Assembly: GCF_900176205.1 (NCBI RefSeq)
Contig: NZ_LT859959.1
Coordinates: 2,811,001-2,875,000, forward strand
Source: Bradyrhizobium sp. ORS 285
GTDB lineage: Bacteria; Pseudomonadota; Alphaproteobacteria; Rhizobiales; Xanthobacteraceae
DNA length: 64,000 bases
Direction: 5' to 3'
The notes below the pieces were generated by a model. That model searched no databases, had not been told where the DNA came from, and saw nothing but the letters and a program-made list of their open reading frames with translations. Of the stretch, positions 9,473 through 22,023 are shown one piece after another; position 1 is the first letter of the stretch; each line of letters starts with the position of its first letter. A program made the translations under genes and the position numbers.

Positions 9473-10971
9473 TGGACACCTTCGCCGCGCTCGCGCATGG
9501 GATGGCGATCGCCGCCCAGCCGATGAACCTGCTCTATGCGCTGATCGGCGTGTTCCTCGGCACCGCCGTCGGCGTGCTGCCGGGCATCGGTCCGGCGCTG
9601 ACCGTCGCGCTGCTGCTGCCGGTCACCTACAAGCTCGATCCCGGCGGCTCGCTGATCATGTTCGCCGGCATCTATTATGGCGGCATGTATGGCGGCTCGA
9701 CCACCGCGATCCTGATCAACACCCCCGGCGAGAGCGCCTCGATGGCCACCGCGCTCGAAGGCAACAAGATGGCCAAGGCCGGCCGCGGCGGCCCGGCGCT
9801 GGCGACCTCGGCGATCGGCTCCTTCGTGGCCGGCACCATCGCCACCATCGGCCTCGCATTTCTCTCGCCTTATCTCGTCGACATTGCGGTGCGCTTCGGC
9901 CCCGAGGATTACTTCGCGCTGATGTGCGTCGCCTTCATCACGGTGTCCGCGACGTTCGGCGACTCGCCGATCCGCGGCCTCACCAGCCTGTTCATCGGGT
10001 TGGTACTCGGCCTCGTCGGCATCGACAAGCTGACGGGACAGGCGCGGCTCGCCTTCGGCGTGCCGGAGCTGCTGGACGGTGTCGAGGTGACGACGCTCGC
10101 GGTCGGCCTGTTCGCGGTCGGCGAGGCGCTCTACGTCGCCTCGCGCCGGCATCACACCGAGGAGAAGATCGAGGCGGTCAAAGGCTCGCTATGGATGACG
10201 CGCGAGGACTGGAAGCGCTCTTGGAAGCCGTGGCTGCGCGGCACGCTATTCGGCTTCCCGATCGGCGCGCTGCCCGCCGGTGGCGCGGAGATTCCGACCT
10301 TCCTGTCCTATTCAACCGAGCGGCGGCTGACGAAATATCCCGACGAGTTCGGCAAGGGGGCGATCGAAGGCGTTGCCGGACCCGAGGCTGCCAACAATGC
10401 GTCCGCCGCCGGCACCTTGGTGCCGCTGTTGACGCTGGGACTACCAACCTCCGCAACCGCGGCGATGATGCTCGCGGGCTTCCAGCAATACGGCCTCAAC
10501 CCGGGACCGCTGCTGTTCGCCGAACGCCCCGATCTCGTCTGGGGCCTGATCGCGAGCCTGTTCATCGCCAACACGATGCTGCTGGTCTTGAACCTGCCGC
10601 TGGTCGGCCTGTGGGTGCGGCTCCTGAAGATTCCGACGCCCTGGCTCTACGCCGGCATCCTCGTGTTCGCGACGATGGGAACGATCGCGGCCAAGCCGTC
10701 GGTGGTGGAGTTGTCGATGTTAGCCGGTTTCGGCGTGCTCGGCTTCCTGATGCGGCGCTTCGACTTTCCCATCGCGCCGGTTGTCGTCGGCCTGATCCTG
10801 GGCCCGATCGCCGAGAGCCAGCTACGCCGCGCGTTGGCGATCAGCCTCGGTGATCCCATGACGCTGCTACAATCTCCGATCTCCGCGACGTTGTTAGTTG
10901 TCGCGCTGATTGCGCTGGTCGCGCCGTTCATCTTGAAGGGACTCGGGCGTTTCAAGGCGAATGAGGATTGA
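9472..10971 (+). CDS. tctA: Tripartite tricarboxylate transporter large permease TctA
   Basis: A 499-residue permease with about 11-12 membrane segments. Family signatures: [17 protein letters not shown] near residue 36, [20 protein letters not shown] near 68-87, and [22 protein letters not shown] in the second half. The start overlaps the tctB stop (TGATG). Together with TctC and TctB this makes a complete uptake system; the substrate cannot be read from the sequence. Confidence 0.95.
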   Translation: MDTFAALAHGMAIAAQPMNLLYALIGVFLGTAVGVLPGIGPALTVALLLPVTYKLDPGGSLIMFAGIYYGGMYGGSTTAILINTPGESASMATALEGNKMAKAGRGGPALATSAIGSFVAGTIATIGLAFLSPYLVDIAVRFGPEDYFALMCVAFITVSATFGDSPIRGLTSLFIGLVLGLVGIDKLTGQARLAFGVPELLDGVEVTTLAVGLFAVGEALYVASRRHHTEEKIEAVKGSLWMTREDWKRSWKPWLRGTLFGFPIGALPAGGAEIPTFLSYSTERRLTKYPDEFGKGAIEGVAGPEAANNASAAGTLVPLLTLGLPTSATAAMMLAGFQQYGLNPGPLLFAERPDLVWGLIASLFIANTMLLVLNLPLVGLWVRLLKIPTPWLYAGILVFATMGTIAAKPSVVELSMLAGFGVLGFLMRRFDFPIAPVVVGLILGPIAESQLRRALAISLGDPMTLLQSPISATLLVVALIALVAPFILKGLGRFKANED

Positions 10972-11169
10972 GTGTGGCGCGCAAGCCTAAACCGCGCCAT
11001 CGCACTGCAACATAACGTGACCGGCAGAACGGGCGAAGATCGGACTCGGCTTGAAACGATGTCCGCGTGATCTGGTTTGCGCTTCAACCATCGAGACCGG
11101 GGCCTGGAACCCCGGATCATCAGAGGAAGCGTCTTTCGGGGCGTGTCACCCCAAACCGAAAGAGACCCG

Positions 11170-12648
11170 ATGACCGATCGCTTCGATGACGGTTTCAAGC
11201 CAGTCGCTGCATCCCCTCTCTCCGCGCCGAAGACACCGGCGCGACCGCCGCGTCATCCGGTGATCCTGCGCGTCTCCGCCATCGGCGTCGCCGGCATCCT
11301 GTCGGCGCTGATGCTGACGGCGGTGGTGCCGCCGATCATCGCCGATCAATCGGACCGCGCCGTCGTCGATGCGCCGGTGATGCTGCTGACGTCGCCCATC
11401 GCGGGACAGGTCGAAACGCTCGATGCAACACCGGCGGCCGAGGTGAAGGCCGGGGATCGCCTGGCTCAGATCACGAATTCGCGGCTCGATCGCACCACGC
11501 TGATTTCCTTGGAGGAAAAGGCGGGCGACGCACGCCAGAAGCTCGATGCCACCCGCGCGAAGCATCAATCCGACATCAGCTATGTCGCTTCGCTCGACGA
11601 GGAGATCAAGAGTCAGGCCGAGCAGCTGAAGGCGCAGCTGCAGTCGCAGATCGAGGAGCTGCGCGCCCGCGTCGCGCAATCCAACGCAATGAGCAGCGAG
11701 AAGAAGGCGATCGTCGACCGCCAGAACCGCATGGTCGCGCGCGACGCCGCCAGTGCCGAGATGCTGAAGCCGACCGAGCAGCAATATGCGGCAGCGCTGC
11801 ACGACACCGATGCGCAGACCGCCAAGCTGAATCAGAAGCTGACGCAGTTGAAGGCGCTCAACGCCGGCATCTATGTCGGTGAGGATCTGGTCGCGCTCAA
11901 CATGCTCGGCCAGAAGCGCCGCGACATCGATCTCGACGCCCGCAGGATGGAGATCGAGGAGAAGCAGCAATCGGCCGTGCTCGACGATCTCGAAGGCCTG
12001 ATCAAGTCGGAGCGCGCGCGGCTGGCGCGGCTTGCCGCGGCCGACGTGCTGTCGCCCGGCCCAGGCAAGGTCCTTGCGGTCGGCGCCGACACCGGACGAC
12101 AGGTCAGCGCCGGCGACACGATCGCCTCGGTGGTCGATTGCGACAAGCGCTTCGTGGTCGCGATCTTCTCCTATCGCCAGGGTGAAGCGATGAAGGCGGG
12201 CACCAAGGTCCGCATCGAGGGCGGCGGCTTTCACACCGGCACCGTCAGCGCCGTGCTGCCGAAGACCAGCGACAAGGTCGACGAACGCTTCGCGGTGCCG
12301 TTTCCGCAGACCGAGCGGCGCGAGCTCTATGTGATGATCACGCCGGATGCTTCCGATGAAAAGCCTGCGGCGCAGCCGGCCTCCGCGGCGACACCGGCCT
12401 GTACGGTCGGGCAGTGGGTCACGGTGACCCGTGACAACGGCATCGTGCCGTCGATGTCCGTGACATGGCGGCGGCTCGGCCATCTGGTCGCTTCTCTGGC
12501 CGATCTCGACGCCTCTGGACCTGATGAGGCAACGCGGCGCGCCGGCGTCGCCAAGCTCGACTCCGCGCTGCGGTCGCAGCCGGCCGCGCAGCAGAGCGAG
12601 CTCACCAATCCATGGCTCCCAGCTGCCGGCACGGTGGCGGCGCAATGA
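11170..12648 (+). CDS. HlyD/membrane-fusion-type adaptor of a polysaccharide synthase operon (BgsB-like)
   Basis: A 492-residue protein with a short cytoplasmic N-terminus, one membrane segment (residues about 32-57), a biotinyl-lipoyl-like barrel (about 66-105: DAPVMLLTSPIAGQVETLDATPAAEV), then a long coiled coil (about 112-300, with LEEKAGDARQKLDATRAKH and EQLKAQLQSQIEELRARVAQ), the second barrel half (SPGPGKVLAVGADTGRQVSAGDTIASVVDC) and a C-terminal beta domain. Such adaptors span the periplasm. The following two genes overlap it and each other, ending in a GT2 synthase, so the adaptor probably guides nascent polysaccharide. The arrangement recalls the S. meliloti bgsBA beta-glucan operon; that identity is inference. 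Confidence 0.8.
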   Translation: MTDRFDDGFKPVAASPLSAPKTPARPPRHPVILRVSAIGVAGILSALMLTAVVPPIIADQSDRAVVDAPVMLLTSPIAGQVETLDATPAAEVKAGDRLAQITNSRLDRTTLISLEEKAGDARQKLDATRAKHQSDISYVASLDEEIKSQAEQLKAQLQSQIEELRARVAQSNAMSSEKKAIVDRQNRMVARDAASAEMLKPTEQQYAAALHDTDAQTAKLNQKLTQLKALNAGIYVGEDLVALNMLGQKRRDIDLDARRMEIEEKQQSAVLDDLEGLIKSERARLARLAAADVLSPGPGKVLAVGADTGRQVSAGDTIASVVDCDKRFVVAIFSYRQGEAMKAGTKVRIEGGGFHTGTVSAVLPKTSDKVDERFAVPFPQTERRELYVMITPDASDEKPAAQPASAATPACTVGQWVTVTRDNGIVPSMSVTWRRLGHLVASLADLDASGPDEATRRAGVAKLDSALRSQPAAQQSELTNPWLPAAGTVAAQ

Positions 12649-13859
12649 GGCATTTCATCATGATGCTGTCGATGGCGCTGCTCGGTGCCGTCACGCCGGT
12701 CCACGCCGAGGTCTCGTTCTGCCCAGGTCTGATCACGGCCGTCGAGCCGAAGCTCGCCGGGCATGAGGCCGCGTTCGTTCGCAGTTACGAGCCGGGCGCG
12801 GACGAGGAGGGACTGCCGCTCGGCCTCTCCACGACGGCGTTCACCTATGACAATGCGCTGGCTGCGATCGCGCTCGTCGCATGTGGCCGCGTCAACGAGG
12901 CCCGCGTGATCGGCAATGCGCTCGTGCATGCGGCCTCGCACGATCGCACCTTCGACGACGGCCGTCTCCGCAATGCCTATCGCGCCGGTCCGGTCGGTCT
13001 GGGCGCTGCGCTGCTGCCGGGCTGGTGGGATCACCAGAACAACATCTGGGGCGAGGACCCCGCGCAGGACGGCACCGCGACCGGCAACGTCGCCTGGGCG
13101 GCGCTCGCGCTGCTGACGCTGCATCAGGCGACGGGCGATGCGACCTATCTGTCGAGCGCAAGGCGGCTGATGGACTGGATCATCGGCAATGCGAGCAGTG
13201 GCGAGGACGGCTTCAGCGGCGGCTTCCACGGCTACGATCCGCAGCAGGTGCGGCTGACCTGGATGTCGACCGAGCACAATGCGGACGTCTACGCTGTCGG
13301 GTCGTGGCTGCATCGCCTTACGTCGGAGCAGCGATACCAGGGCGCCGCGCAGACGGCGCGGCGGCTGCTCGATCGCAGCTTCCGCGGCGATCACTTCCTG
13401 CTCGGCACCAAGCCGGACGGCAGCGACGCCGACAGCAATCTGCTGGCGCTCGATGTGCAGCTGTGGCCGTGGATGGCGGTGCCGGATGCGCCGGACTGGC
13501 GCAAGGCGCTCGGCTTTGCGCAAGCCCATCTCGCCGTCGACAATGGCTTCGACTTCAACGGCGACCGCGACGGCGTCTGGGTGGAGGGCACGGCGCAGGC
13601 TGCGCTGGCCTCTCGCATGGCCGGCGACGCCGCCGCCAGCCAGCGGCTGCTGGCGGGCCTGCGCGATGATCGCACGTCCTCGGGGCTCCTCAACGCGACG
13701 CGCAGCGCGCGCGTGAGCACTGGCCTCTCGATTGATCCGAGCGGGGCCGGCACGATCCCTGACTTCTTCTACTACAAGCGGCCGCATCTCGGCGCCACCG
13801 CCTGGGCCGTGCTCGCCGAGACCGGCTGGAACCCATTCACCGGCGCGAGGGTGCCCTGA
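12645..13859 (+). CDS. Periplasmic (alpha/alpha)6-barrel-like protein, possible glycan hydrolase
   Basis: A 404-residue protein with a signal peptide (MRHFIMMLSMALLGAVTPVHAEV). Repeated helical-pair blocks are visible (AFTYDNALAAIALVACGRVNEARVIG; GNVAWAALALLTLHQATGD; NADVYAVGSWLHRLT; WVEGTAQAALASRMAGD), as in six-hairpin glycosidase folds, with Trp/Asp-rich loops (GWWDHQNNIWGEDP, GFDFNGDRDGVWVEGT). No specific GH family or catalytic pair is recognised. The start overlaps the HlyD-like gene stop (ATGA) and the stop overlaps the synthase start (TGATG), so it is cotranscribed. It may trim or edit the polysaccharide, much as BcsZ does for cellulose. Confidence 0.7.
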   Translation: MRHFIMMLSMALLGAVTPVHAEVSFCPGLITAVEPKLAGHEAAFVRSYEPGADEEGLPLGLSTTAFTYDNALAAIALVACGRVNEARVIGNALVHAASHDRTFDDGRLRNAYRAGPVGLGAALLPGWWDHQNNIWGEDPAQDGTATGNVAWAALALLTLHQATGDATYLSSARRLMDWIIGNASSGEDGFSGGFHGYDPQQVRLTWMSTEHNADVYAVGSWLHRLTSEQRYQGAAQTARRLLDRSFRGDHFLLGTKPDGSDADSNLLALDVQLWPWMAVPDAPDWRKALGFAQAHLAVDNGFDFNGDRDGVWVEGTAQAALASRMAGDAAASQRLLAGLRDDRTSSGLLNATRSARVSTGLSIDPSGAGTIPDFFYYKRPHLGATAWAVLAETGWNPFTGARVP

Positions 13860-15832
13860 TGTTTCCATCCGCCAGCAATGCTCCGTCGGTGCTGTCCACC
13901 GATCTCGGCGTCCTGCTCGGGCTCCTCGTCATGGCCCGGCTGCTCGATCCCATCAGGCTGCGCGATCGGCTGCTGTTCGGCGCCACCGCCGCGTCGTTCC
14001 TGCTGATCTACACGCTGTGGCGCTGGAACGACACGCTGCCGAGCTTCGATCTGAGCTTGCAGGCGCTGTGGCCGCGGCTGTTCATCACGCTCGAGATCGT
14101 CGCGATCTCCTACACGCTGATGTCGATCCTGATCCTGTCCCGCAGCGTCGACCGTTCGGGACAGGCCGACGCCGCGCAGCGCGCGCTGGCCGAGCGCGGT
14201 GAGCAGCCGGCCGTCGACATCTTCATCTGCACCTATGACGAGCCGAAGGAAATCGTGGAGCGCTCGATCCTCGCCGCGCTCGCGCTCGACTACGCCAACA
14301 AGGCGGTCTGGGTGCTCGATGACACCCGCCGCGACTGGCTGCGCGCGTTCTGCGACGACGTCGGTGCGCGCCATCTGACACGGCCAGACAACAAGGGCGC
14401 CAAGGCCGGCAATCTCAACAACGCGCTCGCCGCGACCGCGAAGCTCTCCAACGCGCCGGTCATCCTGGTGCTCGACGCCGATTTCGCGCCGCGCCGCGAC
14501 TTCCTGCAGCGCACGGTCGGCCTGTTGCTGTCCGAGCCGGACATCGCGGTCGTGCAGACCCCGCAGTTCTACTACAACCCCGATCCGATCCAGCACAATC
14601 TGCTGGCATCAGGCCATTGGGTCGACGACCAGCGCTTCTTCTTCGATGTGTTCCAGCCGGCCAAGGACGCCTGGGGCTGCGCCTTCTGCGTCGGCACCTC
14701 GTTCGTCGTGCGGCGCGAGCGGCTGGTGGAGATCGGCGGCTTCCCGCATGCGGCGATCTCCGAGGATCTCAACCTCACCTATACGCTGCTCAAGCGTGGC
14801 TTCCGCACCGTCTGGCTCAACGAGCCGCTCAGCTTCGGCCTCTCAGCCGAAGGCGTGCCGGAATACATCACCCAGCGCGCGCGCTGGTGCCTGGGGACTA
14901 TCCAGGTCGCGCTGCTGCGTGACGGCCCGATGCGCAGCCGTGGCTACAGCTTCACGCAACGCTGGCACTTCCTGCACGGCGTGCTCAACTGGGCCTGCAA
15001 GCCGTTCATGGTGCTGCTGCTGATCGCGCCGCCGATCTACTGGTTCGCCGGTCTGCCGGCGTTCGAGGCCGACTACCTGTCGTTCCTGCGCTACGGCGTT
15101 CCCGCGCTGCTCGGCACCATCATCTACATGGCCTGGATCTCGCGGTCCAAGACGCTGCCGCTGTTCATGGAGGCGACCCATGCGGTGACGTGCTTTGCCG
15201 TCACCGCCACCCTGATCAGCGCGATGATCCGACCGTTCGGCCGTCCCTTCAAGGTGACGGACAAGGGCGGCGATCGCTCGCAGCCGCGGGTCCACGGCAA
15301 GCTCGCCGCGATCTTCGGCCTGATCGCCGCGAGCTCGGCCGCGGCCATCGTGTGGGCCTTCGTATCGCCGAACGCGGCGAGCGAGATCTCGTCGATCGAT
15401 TACTTCAACCTGCTATGGGCCGGCATCGCGATGCTGATCGCCTTCATCGCATTCCTGGTCTGCTTCGAGCTGCCGCGGACGGAGGATCTGTTTCCGAGCG
15501 ACGAGCCTGGATGGCTGGCCCATCAGGGGGAGGTGGTGCCGTGCCGCATCGAGGCGCTGTCGCTATCGTCGGCACGCGTCGCGGGCCTGCGCCGCGGCAT
15601 GACGCGTCCGGGAAGCGCAATGCCGATTCATCTCGACGGTCTCGGCTGGGTCGAAGCCTCTGTCGAGACGGTCTCGAACAAGGCCATGCATTTGCGCCTC
15701 CAGCCGACCGAAGCGCAGCGACGTCAGCTCGTGGTCCGCCTGTTCAGCTCCTCCTGCGGCGTCATCACCGGCCGCGCCCGCCTGCGCGGCGCCCTCGCAG
15801 GCCTCGCGCGCCGCGGCTTCGTCGGGCGGTGA
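13859..15832 (+). CDS. GT2 processive beta-glycan synthase (cellulose/mixed-linkage glucan synthase-like)
   Basis: A 657-residue inner-membrane glycosyltransferase. Seen: two N-terminal membrane segments, then the GT2 domain with the first Asp in FICTYDEP (Asp127), DAD at 206-208, the catalytic SED at 301-303 (TED position) and QRARW at 339-343. Four to five C-terminal membrane segments follow (about 373-550) and then a cytosolic tail of about 105 residues. D, DxD, TED and QxxRW are the processive beta-glycan synthase signature using UDP-sugars. The tail sits where BcsA has a PilZ domain, but no RxxxR was seen. With its HlyD-like partner it most resembles BgsA of the S. meliloti mixed-linkage glucan system; curdlan or cellulose synthesis is not excluded. 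Confidence 0.88.
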   Translation: MFPSASNAPSVLSTDLGVLLGLLVMARLLDPIRLRDRLLFGATAASFLLIYTLWRWNDTLPSFDLSLQALWPRLFITLEIVAISYTLMSILILSRSVDRSGQADAAQRALAERGEQPAVDIFICTYDEPKEIVERSILAALALDYANKAVWVLDDTRRDWLRAFCDDVGARHLTRPDNKGAKAGNLNNALAATAKLSNAPVILVLDADFAPRRDFLQRTVGLLLSEPDIAVVQTPQFYYNPDPIQHNLLASGHWVDDQRFFFDVFQPAKDAWGCAFCVGTSFVVRRERLVEIGGFPHAAISEDLNLTYTLLKRGFRTVWLNEPLSFGLSAEGVPEYITQRARWCLGTIQVALLRDGPMRSRGYSFTQRWHFLHGVLNWACKPFMVLLLIAPPIYWFAGLPAFEADYLSFLRYGVPALLGTIIYMAWISRSKTLPLFMEATHAVTCFAVTATLISAMIRPFGRPFKVTDKGGDRSQPRVHGKLAAIFGLIAASSAAAIVWAFVSPNAASEISSIDYFNLLWAGIAMLIAFIAFLVCFELPRTEDLFPSDEPGWLAHQGEVVPCRIEALSLSSARVAGLRRGMTRPGSAMPIHLDGLGWVEASVETVSNKAMHLRLQPTEAQRRQLVVRLFSSSCGVITGRARLRGALAGLARRGFVGR

Positions 15833-15954
15833 TACGCGAGCGCGTAGCTCCGGCGAGCGAACCCGGGTTCTCCGACGCAGTCGCGTGACCCCTCACCAAC
15901 TATCATCTTGGGACCCGCTGGCTATGGGTAAGCTGACGCGGTGCCTATGAATGT

Positions 15955-16080
15955 GCCCTCTCCCCTTGCGGGAGAGGGCATGTACGGCACGTCCACGCAT
16001 ACAGTTGGGTGAGGGGTATCTCTCCGCAGTCACTACTCGCGGAGGCATACCCTCACCATACCCCACAAGGGGAGAGGGCG
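15955..16080. repeat. Intergenic palindromic element
   Basis: The arm GCCCTCTCCCCTTGCGGG at about 15955 reappears as its complement near 16061-16080 (CCCACAAGGGGAGAGGGC), with inner pairs TGGGTGAGGGGTAT / ATACCCTCACCATA. The left arm can also fold by itself (CTCTCCCCTTGCGGGAGAG). It occupies most of the 307-bp convergent gap between the GT2 synthase and the DUF1003 gene; nothing else was seen there. The same family is at 25051-25230. Confidence 0.75.
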
Positions 16081-16139
16081 CTGTATTGCACAGCGGCGAT
16101 CGCTGCGATCAAAATGCAGCTTCAGCGAGGCCGCACTCG

Positions 16140-16673
16140 TCACCTCCGCGCTTCCTCGATCTTGTCGAGCACCTTCTCCGGTGCGATGTCCTTTGATGCG
16201 TCGCGCAGCTCGGGCTTGGCGTCGGGCTCGATGCCCATCTGCTTCGCCATCTGGTTCAGGAGCGTCACGACCTGCGTCAGTTCGTGCTCCGTCAGCAGGC
16301 TGATTTGCAGATCCAGGTCGGCGCGCTTGTCGGCTTCGCCGGCCATCCGGTTCTGCGAGATCAGCACGAAGGTCGACAGGAAGATCGCCTCGACCGAGGC
16401 GATCATCGCCAGCACCACGAAGCTCTCGTCCCAGGCCGGCACGCCCGGGATGAGGTGCAGATTGGCCATGATCCAGAAGCCGAACACGGCGAGGTGCAGA
16501 TAGACGAAGGTCATCGACCCCGTGAACTGGGTGATCACGTCGGCGACCTTCTGCTGCGTGGTCGCTTCGCTCTGCTCACGTTTGCGGCGGTCCACAAGCG
16601 CCTGGATGTTGCGTTCGAGGGCGGGCGTGAGCCCCGGGCTCGGGGTGGGATGCGGTGCCAGCTCTTCGGTCAT
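16140..16673 (-). CDS. DUF1003 family membrane protein
   Basis: A 177-residue protein starting at MTEELAPH (16673). It has two membrane segments (TFVYLHLAVFGFWIMANL and SFVVLAMIASVEAIFLSTFVLIS) separated by PGVPAWDES, the DUF1003 core, followed by NRMAGEADKRADLDLQISLLTEHELTQV and a charged tail. Function unknown, though the family is often near cyclic-nucleotide or Mg2+ genes. An upstream open extension (to 16820) lacks family similarity and was not included. It is divergent from the outer-membrane protein gene at 16863. Confidence 0.85.
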   Translation of the reverse strand: MTEELAPHPTPSPGLTPALERNIQALVDRRKREQSEATTQQKVADVITQFTGSMTFVYLHLAVFGFWIMANLHLIPGVPAWDESFVVLAMIASVEAIFLSTFVLISQNRMAGEADKRADLDLQISLLTEHELTQVVTLLNQMAKQMGIEPDAKPELRDASKDIAPEKVLDKIEEARR

Positions 16674-16862
16674 GAGATCAGAACGAAACCTTGCGGCCAA
16701 GTGTTCCATCGTTCGCCCGCAAACCGGCGCCACCCGCAGCTGTGGCCGCGAGGCCACGCAGGCCCAATCTTGGTTGGTCTCCATCATTTGGCGGAGGCGT
16801 CGGGCGTTCGCGATTGGCAAGCAGCAATCTCGCTATTTTTTCGATTGCAGATGGGAATGGCC

Positions 16863-18146
16863 ATGAGCACCGCGCTTTGCCGTAACGTGTCGATCCTCAG
16901 CCTCATGCTTGCATCGGCGAGCGCGTCGGCTACCGAGGTCGAGGACCTCAATGCCCGGCTGACAAGGCTGGAACGCGAGAATGCAGCCATCCGGATGGAG
17001 AACGCGGCGCTGCGCGAGAACAAGCGGCTGCGCGACGAAAACGGCAGGCTGCGCTCGGCGCAAGATGCCGACCCGGTGCGATCCGCCACGCCCGGAGGCT
17101 TTGGCCGACCTGCCGCCGATCGAAGCGCGGCCTCCGCCTCGCCGCGCCTCGGACTGGAGAACAGGGATCCCTATCGCAGCTTTGCCTCGGCAGATGGTCC
17201 CGGCGTGTACAAGGCTCCGGCTCGGTTCGCCGGGGGCGTGCTGAAGATCTGGGGTGAGGGCGGCGCCATCTGGAGCGGTGGCGATCGGTTCTTTCAGGAT
17301 GCGAGCACGCCGCTCGCCGGATTTTCCAACACGCCGGTGTCGTCGCCGCTCGATCTGACGCCCAAGGTTGGTTGGGAGGCCGCCACCGGCTTCGACTATC
17401 TGATCGCCGGCTCACCATGGCACGTCAGCGGCCAGCTCCGCTACGGGCAGAGCGGTCAGGCCAGCGCACAGATCCTGTCATCCGGACGGCTTGACCTCGG
17501 ACAGGGCCGCGTCATCACTGCGTCCGACACGTTCGGCGCAACCTATCAGGAATCGCGTTGGCTGGCCGATGTCGCCATCGGGCGCGACGTGTTTGGATCG
17601 GGGCCGGCAGCGCTTCAGGTCAAGGGCGGACTGCGGCTGCTCGACTTCGAGACCCGTGCGACCAACTCCGATCTGCTGCGGCAGAATGCGAGCATTGTGA
17701 ATTTGGGCAACGCGGTCTTCACCAACGTCGACGCTGTGCAGTTGAACGACGGCGAGACTCGCAACAGCTTTCTTGGAGCCGGCCCGCGTGTCGGCGTGGA
17801 AGGCTCGATTCCCTTCGCCGGCCGCTGGTCGCTGGACTATCTGAGCGACATTGCCGTGCTGTTCGGCGTTCAGCGCAACACTGTCAACAGCAGGTCCCAG
17901 GCATCCGCCAGCGTGCCCGGGCTGGCGCCACCCGGCAGCAGCAACACCTTCTCCACGGAGCGCAACACCGCGCTGTTCAATGCGGACCTGCAGTTCGGCC
18001 TGTCGTATTGGATCACCGAAAACGTGAAGCTCGGCGGAAGCTATCGGGTCGACGCCTTGATCAACACGCAGGATACGGCATTCACGCCGAACCGTTATAC
18101 GCATGGGCCGCGATTGACCGTGACCGGACAATTCGATGCGCGGTGA
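16863..18146 (+). CDS. Lpg1974-type outer-membrane beta-barrel protein with N-terminal coiled coil
   Basis: A 427-residue protein with a signal peptide (MSTALCRNVSILSLMLASASASA). Residues about 26-66 form a heptad-rich coiled coil (VEDLNARLTRLERENAAIRM, then NAALRENKRLRDENGRLR). A linker follows, then alternating amphipathic strands ending in a terminal aromatic-like strand (HGPRLTVTGQFDAR). The strand pattern, GxGPRVGVEGSIPF and LSYWITENVKLGGSYR fit the Lpg1974 pore-forming outer-membrane family. Two ATG codons (16851, 16857) lie just upstream; 16863 was chosen because it gives the most compact signal peptide. The coiled coil probably trimerises in the periplasm. Confidence 0.78.
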   Translation: MSTALCRNVSILSLMLASASASATEVEDLNARLTRLERENAAIRMENAALRENKRLRDENGRLRSAQDADPVRSATPGGFGRPAADRSAASASPRLGLENRDPYRSFASADGPGVYKAPARFAGGVLKIWGEGGAIWSGGDRFFQDASTPLAGFSNTPVSSPLDLTPKVGWEAATGFDYLIAGSPWHVSGQLRYGQSGQASAQILSSGRLDLGQGRVITASDTFGATYQESRWLADVAIGRDVFGSGPAALQVKGGLRLLDFETRATNSDLLRQNASIVNLGNAVFTNVDAVQLNDGETRNSFLGAGPRVGVEGSIPFAGRWSLDYLSDIAVLFGVQRNTVNSRSQASASVPGLAPPGSSNTFSTERNTALFNADLQFGLSYWITENVKLGGSYRVDALINTQDTAFTPNRYTHGPRLTVTGQFDAR

Positions 18147-18235
18147 TGAGCCGTTGGCGTCTTGTAAGCCGAGAGCTCAGTTCTGAAGCGAAACCAGGCA
18201 CGCGAGACGTCTTTCGCTCGCGTGCCGATGCATGA

Positions 18236-21871
<3,636 letters not shown>

Positions 21872-21888
21872 GCTTTCCCCGCTCTCTC

Positions 21889-21972
21889 CGTCATTGCGAG
21901 CGAAGCGAAGCAATCCAGGGGCGGCGCACGCAGCCCTGGATTGCTTCGTCGCTTCGCTCCTCGCAATGACGG
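21889..21972. repeat. Near-perfect intergenic palindrome after guaB
   Basis: The left arm (CCGTCATTGCGAGCGAAGCG then AAGCAATCCAGGG) and right arm (CCCTGGATTGCTTCG then CTTCGCTCCTCGCAATGACGG) pair over about 33 bp each with a short central loop. This is a well-known dispersed element type in Bradyrhizobium-like genomes. It may also act as the guaB terminator. Confidence 0.85.
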
Positions 21973-22023
21973 TGCCCTGGGGCACGTATAAGCTGTCACG
22001 ACCAACAAAGAAGAGGAAACACC

